Positions 1 through 11,126 are shown, counted from the first letter of the stretch. The stretch: DNA of 64,000 nt from Ascarosepion bandense (GCA_037127315.1 JBBBDQ010000914.1:943501-1007500), one strand, 5' to 3'. The notes: generated from the letters alone by a model not told the origin. Translations and numbers: made by a program.

Positions 1-2
1 AG

Positions 3-299
3 AACAAATCAGGTTTTGAAGAGACAGAGACAGAAACATAGACACCTTCTGAGGATTATGAGGAATCCTTGAGCTTTGATCCCTCGAGTGGCGACGAATG
101 AATTTCTTAGAAGGGAGGACACCCACTTATTGATACTTCAGAGAACGGGAAAGGCACTCGTAGACTAAGAAAACACAACAGGATTGAATCCAGTTCGAGC
201 GTGAACGAGGAAGAACATCATCATGCTTCTGGCAATCGACCAAGGTCTCACAGAAAGCGAAGAATGCCTGCTCGGTTCAAGGAATTCTTTACTCCTTAA
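3..299 (+). pseudogene. Decayed reading frame, possibly the C-terminal tail of an LTR-retrotransposon Pol
   Basis: One frame can be read from the window edge to the stop at 297-299, interrupted by stops at 39-41, 108-110 and 117-119. Its end is Ser/Glu/His-rich and then basic (RSHRKRRMPARFKEFF), which resembles the basic tails that close many Gypsy-type Pol proteins. The purine-rich tract near 591 would suit the polypurine tract of the same element. No catalytic domain is inside the window, so the family is inferred from tail style only. It could equally be a decayed host exon. Confidence 0.3.
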
Positions 300-411
300 G
301 ACTAAGGTAAATGAGATTGTGGTATGATCCATTTCTCATATTAAAGGATCTGTTCTGAATATATATATTCAGGAAGACACTGCTTGTATTCAGAGTTCAT
401 TAAAGCTTAGG

Positions 412-543
412 CCACTTCGACGTAGAGTAATGATTAGCAATCTTGTCTCGCTAGAACAATTATGACTGGATAGTAAATTCGATCCTCACTGAGAGCCCTC
501 ATACATAGGCCTTGTGCCACATCTAAGCTACTCTTAGAAATTC
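412..543 (+). mobile_element. SINE-B copy (tRNA-like head)
   Basis: An A-box-like segment (GAGTAATGATTAGCAA) is followed about 40 bp later by a B-box-like ATTCGATCCTCACT and then the shared trailer 'CCTTGTGCCACATCTAAGCTAC'-like. The same order occurs in at least five other plus-strand copies in this window and in a tandem array at 38.6-39.4 kb. It is probably a Pol III-derived SINE. I did not settle which tRNA it came from. Confidence 0.7.
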
Positions 544-590
544 TTTGTCCAGTCAACTGATACTTATGTCACATTTAAGGAATGTGCGTG

Positions 591-1019
591 TAAGGGGAGG
601 CTATGACTAACATCCTTTTATTTAGTTACTTGTAAATAGCCATATGCATTGTGTAATTATTCATCGGGGTTTTCATTTTTAAAGTTGTTCATTTATTTCC
701 CGATCTCCACAGAGAAATTTTACGTATTGGACTAGTTAGGATTTTCTAGACTTTTTCAGTTATTATTTCATGTGTAGTAGGATTAGTAAGTAAAAATGTG
801 ATGTTCCGGTGGAAGGAATATTCTATAGACTTCTTCGGTCAGCGGTTGTTGCTAGCTGTTATTTTAAGACAAATCAAGACCAGTCTTCTCCATCCCCATT
901 CCTTGCCGCGTACCTCATTTTTTTTTGCAAAAAATTTCACTTCCTTAAAGCTGACAATTAAGCCAATACGCATTGTCTCTAACAATTCTGCTACAATCTT
1001 AATGAGGATTTCTATCTTT
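591..1019 (+). other. Possible polypurine tract and LTR-like sequence
   Basis: A purine run (TAAGGGGAGG, 591-600) is followed by TATGACTAACAT and several hundred bases with no open frame. This layout resembles the polypurine tract and 3' LTR of a Gypsy-type element whose Pol tail would be the decayed frame at the window start, with SINE-B inserted between. I could not find a matching 5' LTR or a clear LTR end, so this is weak. Confidence 0.25.
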
Positions 1020-1075
1020 GTAGTGCTTATCGTAATGTTTCGACCAACGTGGTTCTCAGCCTTCATCAGATGCAA
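1020..1075 (-). repeat. Penelope-like 3' tail motif (short)
   Basis: Read on the minus strand, this has the form CTGATGAAGGCTGAGAACC followed by GTTGGTCGAAAC. Similar 'GATGGC...CGAAAGCTcAGAACCG' motifs recur near 50.8 kb (minus) and 63.15 kb (plus). I associate this layout with tails of Penelope-like elements, but the assignment rests on resemblance only. Confidence 0.3.
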
Positions 1076-1439
1076 TAACGTTTTACTGTTCTTTCTCTTT
1101 TATTTTGCAAATGATTCTAGCTCTTCGCGTCAAAGGTTTCTAGATAGAAGCAATATAGATAGGTATAAAAATAAACAATCACTGTTTAAGAAAAAATAGG
1201 CTGAGCTACTAAAAATCAGCGTTAGTCGGTTATACTTGGTAATTATTTTGATAATCTGATGAAACTGATCATGACGATATGTCTCTTTATTGTGGATTTG
1301 TGTCATCCTGTGCTAAGCTGTGTATAGAGGTTCTAGCACATGTATGATTTTAGCAATTTCATCTATGCTAATTAACTTTTGGTCATGTTTTACATACTTA
1401 ATGGAAGCTCTTTAAATGCTACACCGCTGCACTAAAGAA

Positions 1440-2480
1440 AGCACTTTTCCTTTTTCTTGTGTCTCTTGAGGATATTAGTAATTACAGTTCTCCACAATTT
1501 CCTCTTTTTTTGTAACTCTTAATAAATTGAGCATTTCTATGATCTCTAGTAATGCTTGTTCCGCCATCCATTTACTCAAGATTTCTAGGTAGGTTATGCA
1601 TTGTTTTCTTCTGTTGCTTTCAATTAATCATGTGGCCATAACATTTTCTACGCCTTCTCTCCTAATCATATATTCAAAGAATTTTCACTTTCTTTTCCTG
1701 GTGTTAAATAGAAACCTTTTTGCTTCCATTTTTACTGAGTTTTCTCGCATTTTCCGTCCATGTAATTGTCAAGACCTTTCTATATAACCACGTTTTTGTT
1801 GTTTCAAGTCTCTTTTTCATCTGCGTGCAGATTTCTCATCATTTACTGTCAGATAGAAAGACTGATATTATATACGAGTTTAATACTATTTTCTCTATTA
1901 ATAATGAAATTTGAACTCATGACTACCAGAAGAGACTCTATGCAAGAAATGGAGATGATATACTCCAGTGATAGTAATAAAGAGTTCAGTTCGAACTTTC
2001 TAGCACCTGAAGAAGTTCGGAGCGTACAACGGCCTAAACGTTGTACAAATGGCTACAAAGATGAGGACAATAGTTCAAATAATGTAAATAATGAAGTTTT
2101 ATGTTTCTTAATACTTTGCTTATCATTTGAAAGCAAATTTCGCTTTCCAAATCTTTTTAGTGCCGCTCCTGTGCTCCGTTAAAACGCTCCTCAGCTACTT
2201 CAATTGTTGTACTTGTTAGATTCTTAATATCAAGTTTGTAATTTTCATGTTACGCTTCTTTAAAACCATTTTCGTACTAATGACCATGGAATTTGTCTTC
2301 TTGTAATTGATTTTTTAATACTCGCATCATGCTTTCATTCCATTCTTTATGTGTCTGCTATCAACATTGTGTCTTCTGCATTTCTTATGCTTTTTCCAGA
2401 TTTTACGAGCCAATAATAAATACTCGTAGGATTTATAATCTGCTCAATATCTTCTGACATTATAGATGGAATAAATCAGG
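1440..2480 (-). pseudogene. LINE family II reverse transcriptase, C-terminal part, decayed
   Basis: The minus strand carries broken frames that follow the C-terminal half of a non-LTR retrotransposon RT. The catalytic YADD box is degraded to NAED, followed by TMLIAD, at 2353-2382. Further on come a QMKKRLETTKTW segment and an 'EYMIRREGVENV' segment with downstream SKWM (about 1560-1830). Many stops and frameshifts make it nonfunctional. Four more fragments of the same family lie near 21.8, 35.1, 36.8 and 61.2 kb. The clade looks RTE-like, but I cannot assign it firmly. An extra segment at 1909-2086 interrupts the copy. Confidence 0.65.
1909..2086 (+). mobile_element. 178-bp insertion inside the LINE-II copy, flanked by 9-bp direct repeats
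   Basis: Both sides match the LINE-II reading on the minus strand; this block does not. The nonamer AATAATGAA occurs at 1900-1908 and again at 2087-2095, as expected of a target-site duplication. The insert is open on the plus strand throughout. It encodes a Ser/Asp-rich stretch, then a basic part (VRSVQRPKRCTNGYKDED) in the style of retroelement Pol tails. No poly(A) is seen. It may be a small retroinserted transcript fragment or a nonautonomous element. Confidence 0.5.
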
Positions 2481-2647
2481 TGAGAAAACACATTTTTGTC
2501 TTACAAATATTTTATTTTATAGCATATTTACAGAATTTATTTTTTATCCTTATGCAGGTGTTTTAATACCATTAAATCTTCTGAATTATTCTATTATTCG
2601 CAACTAAGCCGCGGCTACATAGAAGCTGTAACAGTTCTTTGTGAACA

Positions 2648-2842
2648 ACATATATGGCAATCTTCTACAGTATGAATGTGAGATTTATGGTAGTTTCCCG
2701 TGCTTTTATTCTATATTTTCATGATAATTGTTCTGATTTGCTTTCCTCTTTAGTACCCAGACTTTATGAATTTAAGCGCAGTACTAAATTGATTAGCAGC
2801 AATATTTCCTCAAGCAACTACATAAGAGAGTTAAAGTTTTGA
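2648..2842 (+). pseudogene. CR1/Jockey-like LINE, C-terminal fragment
   Basis: The translation YFHDNCSDLLSSLVPRLYEF followed by KRST matches the segment FYKY..GNCSDEL.SLVPP that occurs in the CR1-like copies at 53.8 kb (minus) and 60.8 kb (plus). Only this short piece is readable, and flanking frames are broken. It faces another fragment of the same family just downstream on the opposite strand. Confidence 0.6.
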
Positions 2843-2849
2843 AAAGGAA

Positions 2850-3590
2850 AGGAGTTAAGACAAAATCGAACTAGCTACAGGAGGAGAAAGAGAAAGAGCA
2901 AGAGAATGATGTGAACACAGGTGTGAAGACAGATACGAAGGTAGAGAGAAAAGAAAAGAACAAGATACACGGGGTGATGTAGAAAGGGCTGGAGGTAAGT
3001 GGATAAGAGATGGGAATTGTCTTTGCATTTAAATTATTGGAAGTTGCAGCCGTCAGGAAAGCAAGAATATGAAAGGGATTTCCACTTGCGGGAAGTACGA
3101 GAAAAGCTAATAGATTAGAATCATCGCCTGAATTTGGTAGATATAACCGTAAAAGAGTAGAACCTTGTTGCTAGTCTGCGAGTAAATTTTTGTGGAGAGG
3201 GCACCAGTGATCTAAGTTTGTCAGAGCAGAAGCCATATTTATAGAAGAGACAGTGTGAAACCACACCCCGCCGATGAGAAAGTGGCTGGGGTCAAGCCTC
3301 CAGGTCGGGACCAATCACATTACAGATTCTTCTTTGGAGCCCGTCAAGAACACTGAGACGAACAGCAGGGGCGCCTGACCAGATATGACAACAGTATTCC
3401 ATGCACGGTCGGATGGTTGATTTGTACATGTGCAAAATGGATTCAGACGGAAAAAACATCCTGTCCCGACACAGTGACCCAACCAGTGGATTTTGCTATT
3501 GAGTCAATATAATGATTCTACTTGAGGTCAGAGGAAAGGGTAAGGCCAAGAAGGCGCATTGTGTTGCTTTCAGGGAGATTTGCATTAGAT
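2850..3590 (-). pseudogene. CR1/Jockey-like LINE, 3' fragment
   Basis: It is collinear at nucleotide level with the minus-strand copy at 53.6-54.3 kb. The minus-strand frame reads SLCRDRMFFPSESILHMYK at about 3420-3480, the segment after the RT palm. This copy keeps a T6 run in frame where three related copies are shifted. The RT catalytic core is absent, so it is a 5'-truncated, dead copy. Confidence 0.75.
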
Positions 3591-3768
3591 TTGTTGTTTT
3601 GACGTAGACTAGGTAATCTGTTTTAAATAAAGACCAGTATAATATGATTTTTTTTCTAATTTTAACGCACTTTCACGTTTGAGCTGATACTATTGAGAAC
3701 TAATGATGTTTATGTTTTGGATATTGGCCTCAGAAATTTGAACACGGACACATATCACGTTTCCGTTC

Positions 3769-3984
3769 TTACTCATGATCTAATAGGTGATTCAGCGTGT
3801 TCAACTCGCCCCCACAACATTTAAACAGTTGTTCAAACGTCTCTTCCTGAATATGAACCTGAACTCTATGACCAAGATAACAGTCAACATGTTTTTTTTC
3901 AATAGCATCGCTGTTTATGCATTTGCGTACGAGTCTCCCATACTGCTGTCTAACAATAGTCAGGATAGAATTGGTTGGACACAT
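3769..3984 (-). other. 71-codon ORF of unknown identity
   Basis: The frame starts MCPTNSILTIVRQQYGRLVR and is basic, with no membrane segment. The style (a basic helix, then a Cys/His-containing stretch) is loosely like the region before the RT in Penelope-like elements, but I do not recognise a defined domain. No promoter or splice context supports a host gene, and a chance ORF is quite possible. Confidence 0.2.
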
Positions 3985-4159
3985 TGAATTCGTGTTTTAG
4001 TAAAAGAGTTACAGGTTCCACATCCAACTCATCCTGAAAACACGTAATATTTTCCATAGCCAATTAATAAACCTGGTTAGCTGTCGTATCACTTGGCGGA
4101 GAATTTGCGTGGATGATGTTCAAAATAGAGAATCAAGTTTATACAGCAGGTTAAGTAAA

Positions 4160-4300
4160 TTTATATTTATCAGTAAATCATTATTATCCTCAAAAATCAA
4201 AATCATGCAATCTAGGTATATTTTCTGGCTTTGAATAACCTGCAAACGGTTGATAACCCCTAAAAAATGAAACAATCATTTAAAAACATGTCAGCAAAAT
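4160..4300 (+). repeat. Repeat C, tail part
   Basis: It carries the shared tail in which 'TTTGAATAACCTGCAA' is followed by GGTTGATA and an A-rich spacer. The same tail is seen at 18.4, 25.6 and 49.0 kb. The head and internal tandem units of the family are missing here. Confidence 0.45.
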
Positions 4301-4335
4301 GACATCACAAAGGATATTGTGCAACATTATTTCTC

Positions 4336-4338
<3 letters not shown>

Positions 4339-4405
<67 letters not shown>
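4339..4405. repeat. (CT)n then (CTAT)n microsatellite
   Basis: An uninterrupted CT dinucleotide tract passes into CTAT tetranucleotides. A SINE-B copy begins within about 10 bp after it. Confidence 0.95.
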
Positions 4406-4412
4406 GGCTTTT

Positions 4413-4530
4413 TGGGAACTTCGACGTAGGGTAGTTGTTAACAAGCTTATTTATCTACATTAATTACAACTGAAGAGTTAGTTTAATCCTCACTTGATAC
4501 TCCATACGCTGAGCTCAGTAAATAATTATA
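4413..4530 (+). mobile_element. SINE-B copy, diverged
   Basis: The head GGGAACTTCGACGTAGGGTA matches the SINE-B start. A degenerate B-box (GTTTAATCCTCACTTG) and 'CCATACGCTGAGC' follow, after which homology fades. Confidence 0.6.
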
Positions 4531-6370
4531 TATGTGGCTTTAAGCCTTCACTAAATTCGCTTTATTTTCCTTGTGAAAGCTGAGAAAAACTTAAAAATCA
4601 ACATATATATTTTCATTACTTCCCAAATAATACTAAAGTACTATTATTTTTATTGTTGCTGTCTTCATTTATATGAATTTAATTTAATTATTTGGCGTTC
4701 AATTTTTGTCCATTTTTAGTAAAATACCGGAAACATCGACTTACAGTTTCTTTTGTAAAAGAGACAATAATATTTCTCCTATTCCAGAAGTGCAAATTGC
4801 TGGATATTTTTAGAGCTTAAAATGTAAAACCAGATACAGTCGATTTCAGGACAAAAGTGGAGCCACCTTGATGTGAATCGGCTCGAGTCTTGCCTCAAAA
4901 TTCAAACATTACTAAATTAAAAAAAATAAATGAAATATTTGCATTTTTTTTCATCAAGTAATGGCTTGGAATTCAATCACCAACATTGTAAACCGTGGAT
5001 TTCAAGGATGATTATAGCCTGAAGATACAAACTAAACCAAAATCCCATCTGAAAATTACCTTGAATTCCCATAAAACTGAAGATACAAAAAAAAAAGAAA
5101 AAAAGAAAACACGTTAATCTTGCGAACACCAAACCTTAAAGAATCGACAAAACGAATTGTTGCCTGAAAAACCTGACTTGACAACTAAGCTTTTAGCAAA
5201 TTGGATATCACCAGAAGTTAATATCTGTTAGTGGAGAGACAAAAATCAAACCACTAAACGAGTCTGTTGCTTCCGGTTACATTGCTCCTCCCTGTTTCTA
5301 CCAGCAAATAATGATTAGCTTAGCTGGATGGACAGACCGAAACATAGCTTTTAACTTTCTTAAAATCTATGTATAAAATAATAAAAGTCTAGTCTTGTAT
5401 GCCTGTATGTCACAAAAACTATGTTATATAGCTGGAATTATTGAATTAAAATTTATCTAAAATGCAATAAATTTCGATGATTTCTAAGTGAATAAAATAT
5501 TCTGAGGAAAAGTTTTTGCTCAAAATAAAAGTTACGTTACTAGTTTTTAACATTATACAATAGCCAGGTACTGAAACTGTGGCTGCAGTTGATGTGTCTA
5601 GGGCAAATTATATTGATGTCACCCATTACTCTCTCGGCTAGTTTTGAATTCAGTGATTTCTTTGATGTGCCTATTCTTCACTGGTACTAACTGCGAGCTA
5701 GAATCGGCGAGAGATGTGTTCACATTACTACAAGGGAATGTGTGCAAAAGCAAACGCAACGCACTCGGTTAGATTTTAAACTCGGGTTTCTAATGCCTCC
5801 AACTTCCGCCTAACAAAACAAAACTCGCTGCACACTCATCTTTGCCAATTAAACAGCTAATGGTAATTAAAGGAGATTATATATAATTTAATGAGGTGGG
5901 TGAATGGATGGTTGCACAAAGACAGAGAGAGACGATAAAGTGTCAAACACTTTTTAGGACAACAAAGTATAGAATTTTATTCAGATGTATGAAAATCAAC
6001 GTCCTGAAAGTGCAAGTAATGTAAAAGAAAACTGTCCTTTACATTTTTACTTAAATTTCTTCTAAGTAAAACAAATTGATTTCAAATGTAACTATGCTTT
6101 TAGTCATAATAAATAATTCTTAGTAGTATCCAGAGAAGCGATATTTTTATTAATCATCCCAAGCAAGCTAATAAACCACTAAGTCTGATAAATTAATGAA
6201 TATTAGAAAATATTAGGAGGAAACACATTAGGCGAGAACAATAAATAGATAAAAATAAGAATATAAAAGATAATAGTTGGTATTCCATTTAAATATTTAA
6301 AGATTAAAGCAACTGGGAAACAGGAGGTTGGAAAAAATTCCACAAGTGCGATAGAATAAACTAATAGGAT
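4531..6370. other. No gene recognised
   Basis: AT-rich DNA with short A-runs (for example 5088-5108) and no ORF over 60 codons. I see no element I can name. Confidence 0.6.
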
Positions 6371-6470
6371 AGTAATGATTACATCTAGCTATTAATAGTA
6401 ATGATTACATCTAGCTATTAATAGTAATGATTACATCTAGCTATTAATAGTAATGATTACATCTAGCTAT
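6371..6470. repeat. 26-bp minisatellite, four identical units
   Basis: Units start at 6371, 6397, 6423 and 6449; the last is truncated at 22 bp. The units are identical over their shared length. Each holds GTAATGATTAC, that is TAAT and ATTA core half-sites facing each other across one base. Identity between units implies recent expansion or ongoing homogenisation. Confidence 0.95.
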
Positions 6471-6511
6471 TCTAACTGTAAAATTATGAGATCTTTACGC
6501 TAATCTAGTCA

Positions 6512-6770
6512 GTCTGTTACACGATTTAGGCGATTATGTCTCGAATTAAAAATGACTGACTAGGCAGAAGATTATCCTGGTTGCCAGCCAATAATAGAAC
6601 CCAATCTGTTCTATTATTTAACCCATGACTGGAGAGAAAAAGACGGATTAATACCTTTACCATTTGTATTTACGCGTAAGTGAATACGAAAAAGTAAACT
6701 TGAATTCGAACTCGGCTCCACCGATTTGTCGTTCCTAGTCGATATCCTCTTCACAACAACGCTAATCAAG
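6512..6770 (-). mobile_element. SINE-A copy
   Basis: Reading the minus strand: a tRNA-like head with GAGTTCGAATTCAAG as B box, the body 'ATTCACTTACGCG', the motif GGTTCTATTATTGGCTGGCA, and the 3' end near GTCTCG...GATTATG..CG. It is collinear with the plus-strand copies at 7.15, 16.9 and 36.4 kb. Confidence 0.75.
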
Positions 6771-7150
6771 TACGGCTCTTAATTTCATAAAGCGTAAGTA
6801 CCATAGATGAAAGCTCATCAGAAAATTTACCATGAGCGTGTTTATAGAAAATACAAAGTAAAGCTACATTACGGCTGTTGGAAAGAGACGGAAAAAAGAC
6901 TGAACCTTTCTGTAATATTATGAATACTTTCTAATTTTCTAATATCTTACTGTGTGTTGCATCTATTTATAGATTCATTAGCGATTTTGGTTTTGTTTTT
7001 ACAAATGTTATGTAACATGGCCGATTATAACTTGTGTTTTTTCTCTTTAAAACTGTTTTCATCTTTCATTTTTATGGACGTCAAACAGTCGAAAAAAGCC
7101 AGATGACACAATATCAACAACAAAGAGGACATTAGAAGTAGTTTAAATAA

Positions 7151-7443
7151 TCGTTGTGGTGTAATTGATATCGGCACGGAATAAGAAAACGAAGAGCCGA
7201 TTTCGAATTCCAGTTAAAATTGCTGTATTCACTTACGTGCAAATATCCTTGTAAATGATATTAATCTATCTGTTCTCCCTCCAGTTAATGATTGAATAGC
7301 AGGACAGACTGGGTTCTGTAGCCTTGGTTGGAAACCAATCTACCGCAGAGAATAATGACAACCTACTGTGGGAAAATCTTTTGATTAATCAGTCATGATC
7401 GCACAAGGGTGTGTCACGTATAACATTCAACTGACTGACTGAA
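7151..7443 (+). mobile_element. SINE-A copy, near full length
   Basis: Head GTTGTGGTGTAATTGATATC (A-box region), B box TTTCGAATTCC at about 7200, the conserved body with GGTTGGAAACCAATCTACCG, and a 3' end of CTGACTGACTGA. The CTGA tail repeats mark the 3' terminus. It forms an inverted pair with the copy at 6512-6770, with about 380 bp between. Confidence 0.8.
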
Positions 7444-7595
7444 ATAAAATCCATCTCATAAATTTAGAGAGAAAGCTTTTCTTAATCTGGCAAATGTTTA
7501 TCGTAATGGAATGCTCAGTTTAATAAAAATGTACTACAGTTTTGTTGGATGATTGATTTTAGATGCCAACTCTTGTTTCTTTGATTAATGTTGAA

Positions 7596-7690
7596 TTATG
7601 TATGAGATACCAAGTGAGGATTGAACTCACTATTCGCAGCTACAAAAGTGATATTCTGTTACTAGGCTTGAAACTAATATTCCATATAAA
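7596..7690 (-). mobile_element. SINE-B fragment
   Basis: 'ACCAAGTGAGGATTGAACTC' is the reverse complement of the SINE-B B-box region, and a decayed A-box region (TGTTACTAGGCTTG) follows. The flanks are not recognisable. Confidence 0.5.
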
Positions 7691-8127
7691 GTGACATTTG
7701 TTTTCTTAAGATGTGATTTGTACTGCATCAGGTCAGATTCGACTAGTACGATTGTGACATGGAAACCTTCAACATTTTGAGAGGCTGCTTATCTAAGGAA
7801 AATTCAATCTAAGAAATTTTCTGCAGAATAATGCACAATTATTTTTAAAAAATTCTTTCTCAATATTTTAAATTATTTCTTATTTTTAAAACGACAGAAG
7901 TAAGTAAAGTTTAATTTGATGTGAATAAGACCAGACTCGAACGAAATATTAGCCTCTCCGAGACTGGCAGAAATATCAAAAATCAGTTACCAATATTTCA
8001 AGTAACACAAAACATTGGTAATCTTGAGACGACAGTTTTGCTTTATTATTAACCAGTCGACATAGCTAACAATTAAGTTTCCTTAAGTTTCCAAACATCA
8101 GATCAAATACGTAACTCTAAATATTTG

Positions 8128-8345
8128 TGCTAAGGATAAATGGTTTCGGGTTACGGATAAAATGTTTTAGGTTACGTATAAATGGTGTTGAGCTATGGAT
8201 AAAAGGTGTTGGGCTACGGATAAAAAGTGTTGGCTAAGGATAAATAAAGTTTGGTTACGGATAAATGGTGTTGGGCTTCAGGAAAAATGGAGTTAGTTAC
8301 TGATAAATTGTATTGGTTTATAGATAAAAGGAGTTATGCTACGTT
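8128..8345. repeat. Minisatellite, about 21-bp unit, ten or so diverged copies
   Basis: Units of the form TTACGGATAAATGGTGTTGGG repeat with 20-22 bp spacing and many substitutions. GGATAAA is the best kept core. No frame is open through it. Confidence 0.85.
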
Positions 8346-9652
8346 TTGAGCGATTTCTCTAAATCAGATTCATAACCGAATATTTCATTGTTTTCTTTTC
8401 TTGAAAATTTTACTTAGTCAGTCCGAGAACATTTCAGCACATCTCCTGTACAAATGAAATTAATAATAAAAATAAAACACATTAAATTTCTACATTCATG
8501 ACTGGCAATTATAGTTTCGTTTTCAGCAATATCTCTAAATTTTCATGAATTTACTTGAAAATAGGTATTGGAAGGAATTTTCTTAGATTCTTCGTAGTTT
8601 TAAAGTCAGTATCGTTCAATCTGCTAGACTAATACGCATACAGATAAAATTATTAAGTCACAGCTAGAGACAGTAAATGTTAGTTTCATCCTTTTCTTAC
8701 AAAAAGATGTGTAAAGTTGACCAAACAAGTCAGTTTGAAATTTTTCTTATCATTTCATTTTATCCGCTGATAATCATCGCGCAACACGGAAAGAACTCTT
8801 TATGATAACATTTATAGATCTTTATATTATACCGAATAGTGTGGTATAAAGATCATATATAAATTTTTGGTTGTAGCTTTACAGTATAAAATAATGCATC
8901 AAATCATTCATCAACTTCACTATTATAAGTTATGGTCTTAAATCTTATTAGAGTACATTCATCTTGTGGGATTAGCTTGAAGTCTAATAAATTCAGTTGG
9001 CAACGATTTATTAGCAAAATCATTAGCTAATTCTTTTAATCTCTGTCCCTATCTTGACCTTTATGGAGTAAACATTGTATTACTTAAAAGAAATCATGAA
9101 TCAAATTGAGAACATGAAAATGTGCGTGGGATAAAGAGAAAGACCGGTATGTAGATTTAGAGATGAATATCGATTCAGAGGAATTGGCTAGAGTTTTACC
9201 TTTCGTCATAAGCTGAAAACTTTAACAGATGATTGTTCTTTTCATCATAATCATCATCTTCCGAGGTAAAACCAACAAAATTATCTTACTTAGTAGGCAA
9301 CCTTGACAGCATTCACTTATTCAAGAGGAATTCGTAAAAACTAGATAACTACTGAAAAGACTAATAACAGGCGCCGGAAAATGTGCCTAATTCTCCAAAC
9401 TTTGTATAAGGATAAAGAAAGACTTTTTCCCGCAATCAATCAAAGTAATAGGAAGATGTTCTTAGAAACATAGAAAAGAAGTCTGTCATTCTATCTAGTA
9501 GCTATAAACTTACATGGAAATAAATGCTAGATGATGAATGCCTACAAATTACGAAGAGTTCTGAAGTGACAAAAATGTGGTTCTTCTAATAAATGTTAAG
9601 AATTGAGGACACACGCTCGGATTCGAATATGTGTATTGTCGTCCTCTGTCGT

Positions 9653-9656
<4 letters not shown>
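8346..9656. other. No gene recognised
   Basis: AT-rich sequence without ORFs or clear repeat homology. A small imperfect hairpin (GATCTTTAT...ATAAAGATC, 8816-8854) is the only local structure I noticed before this stretch ends. Confidence 0.6.

Positions 9657-9693
<37 letters not shown>
9657..9693. repeat. (CT)n microsatellite
   Basis: Uninterrupted CT tract. Confidence 0.95.
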
Positions 9694-9696
<3 letters not shown>

Positions 9697-9833
9697 CCAC
9701 GCGATGGCAGTGACAGAAATGTCAATAATACATGGACGAAACATTTGATCGATAGTGAAATGTTATGGAAAATAGGAATTACAAGAAATAAGAAAGATAT
9801 TTAAGTTTTTCAATCAGAAAGAATCACTTATCA

Positions 9834-9872
9834 TTTTTTGAGACACGTAAAAAGAAAGTAAGGCCTGACAAT
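9834..9872 (+). repeat. 34-bp block shared exactly with 11704-11737
   Basis: The block starting TTTTTGAGACACGTAAAAAG and ending AAGGCCTGA is identical at both sites, after which both continue with CAATTTGA. The two copies bracket a mariner copy and LTR-like DNA. The second copy lies inside a 67-codon ORF. Confidence 0.85.
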
Positions 9873-10184
9873 TTGATACCCCCTAGAATAGTAAAAACAA
9901 AAAGAAGTAGAATTAAAGCTTACATTAAATATATATTTGACTAAGCCTATCTTTCTTTCATTTAAACATAAAGCTGGCCTGTATTTCTATTAGTGGGGTA
10001 TATTTGTGGCAGCCTTCTGAAACACGAAGTGGTGTACATTAATTGTTATGAGAGTTGAAAACATGTTCAATCGTTTTTGGGATAAACTCAGCACTGTTTT
10101 TGAATATTCTGGCAAACTCTCGTTGGGATATCCTTCCCGTCGAAATCACAATCTTCATCTTTTTCTCAGCAGAACGTTTTAGCT

Positions 10185-10796
10185 ATGACGCAATTCACTT
10201 TGCCAGAAATTTAGAAACGACATGCTGTACTGCTTGGTATTCATTTCGAAATTTCCGATTCGGACATTCTAGAGTGTATGGATATCAATCTGAGAACAGT
10301 TCAGATGATTCAGAAAGAGTTGGATGGTGTATTCAGTCAACATAAAGATATTTGAAGTGATCAGTAGTGATGGCGACGTTATGCCTTCATTTATATTTCA
10401 ACGAAGCTTCAGAGTCAAATCATGTGCTTCGAGAAGACAGTGTTGTGCTGGGTCAAGAGGGTGGCTGATGGCGGACTTTCTGTCTAGCAACAAGACTCTA
10501 CACCCTGCTACACAATCAAGAGAACCCAGTCATGGCTGTCAGACAATATTTTCGGCCACATACGCAATTACATGTGGCCACTTAACACCCCAAGCCACAA
10601 CCTCCTTTATTATCATCTGTGAGGCGCAGTTGAGCGAGAGATCATCAAATCTTTTCGCAAAATCAAGGATTAACTGAAGGCAAAGATTATGGCAGCATTC
10701 ACTAACTTAATCAAGAAGACCCTCCTGGAAAGATGCAGGAGATTCCGAAGTTATCTGGAGGCCGTGGTTAAAGCCAATGGCAATTTTGTTGAATAA
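10185..10796 (+). pseudogene. Mariner-family transposase, internally deleted
   Basis: The N-terminal DNA-binding part reads ILECMDINLRTVQMIQKELD (about 10270-10325). It then jumps to the catalytic-core segment ISSDGDVMPSFIF (about 10362-10402), so the second helix-turn-helix region and the first catalytic Asp are missing. The second catalytic motif survives as QQDSTPCYT with Asp at 10494-10496. The third-Asp region, usually NSPD, reads NTPS, so that Asp is lost. The end is RRFRSYLEAVVKANGNFVE and a stop at 10794-10796. There are several in-frame stops. It is dead, and resembles copies at 24.3 and 56.4 kb. Confidence 0.8.
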
Positions 10797-10869
10797 ATTT
10801 ACTCTTTATTTCAGAATATTTTTGTTTAATTTTGAAAAAGTTATGGTGCCCGCCTCCGGGGAATGAACT

Positions 10870-11126
10870 CTTCTTCTTACTATATAATTACCTTCAAGAC
10901 GGCAGTTAAGAACAATAGTTTAGTAGGCAGTTAACGTCAGTTAAAGACAGCTACTGGTCAGGCAATAAGGAGCGTAACTGTACCGTTCGGACTTTTTTAT
11001 TTCTATTTTCTGATTACTAACACTTACTTGTATCTACGTTCTTGTTATATTAATACACTGTTTTGAACCTACCTTCTGGTTCCGTGTCTTACTTCGGACC
11101 AAACTGGTCATTACAACTTTGCGGCG
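10870..11126 (+). repeat. LTR-like fragment
   Basis: TACTATATAATTA could be a TATA region. The segment ends with CCTTCTGGTTCCGTG and AACTGGTCATTACA, in the style of an LTR 3' end. No matching 5' boundary, second LTR or target duplication was found. Confidence 0.25.

Noticed and set aside
798..1199. 133-codon plus-strand ORF
   Set aside because: No recognisable domain; Phe/Leu/Ser-rich composition follows the T-rich DNA, and the minus strand carries a repeat tail here.
1766..2182. 138-codon plus-strand ORF
   Set aside because: Its ends are the antisense of LINE-II; only the 178-bp insert in the middle has independent interest.
8816..8854. Small hairpin GATCTTTAT...ATAAAGATC
   Set aside because: AT-rich and imperfect; such hairpins are expected by chance in this composition.
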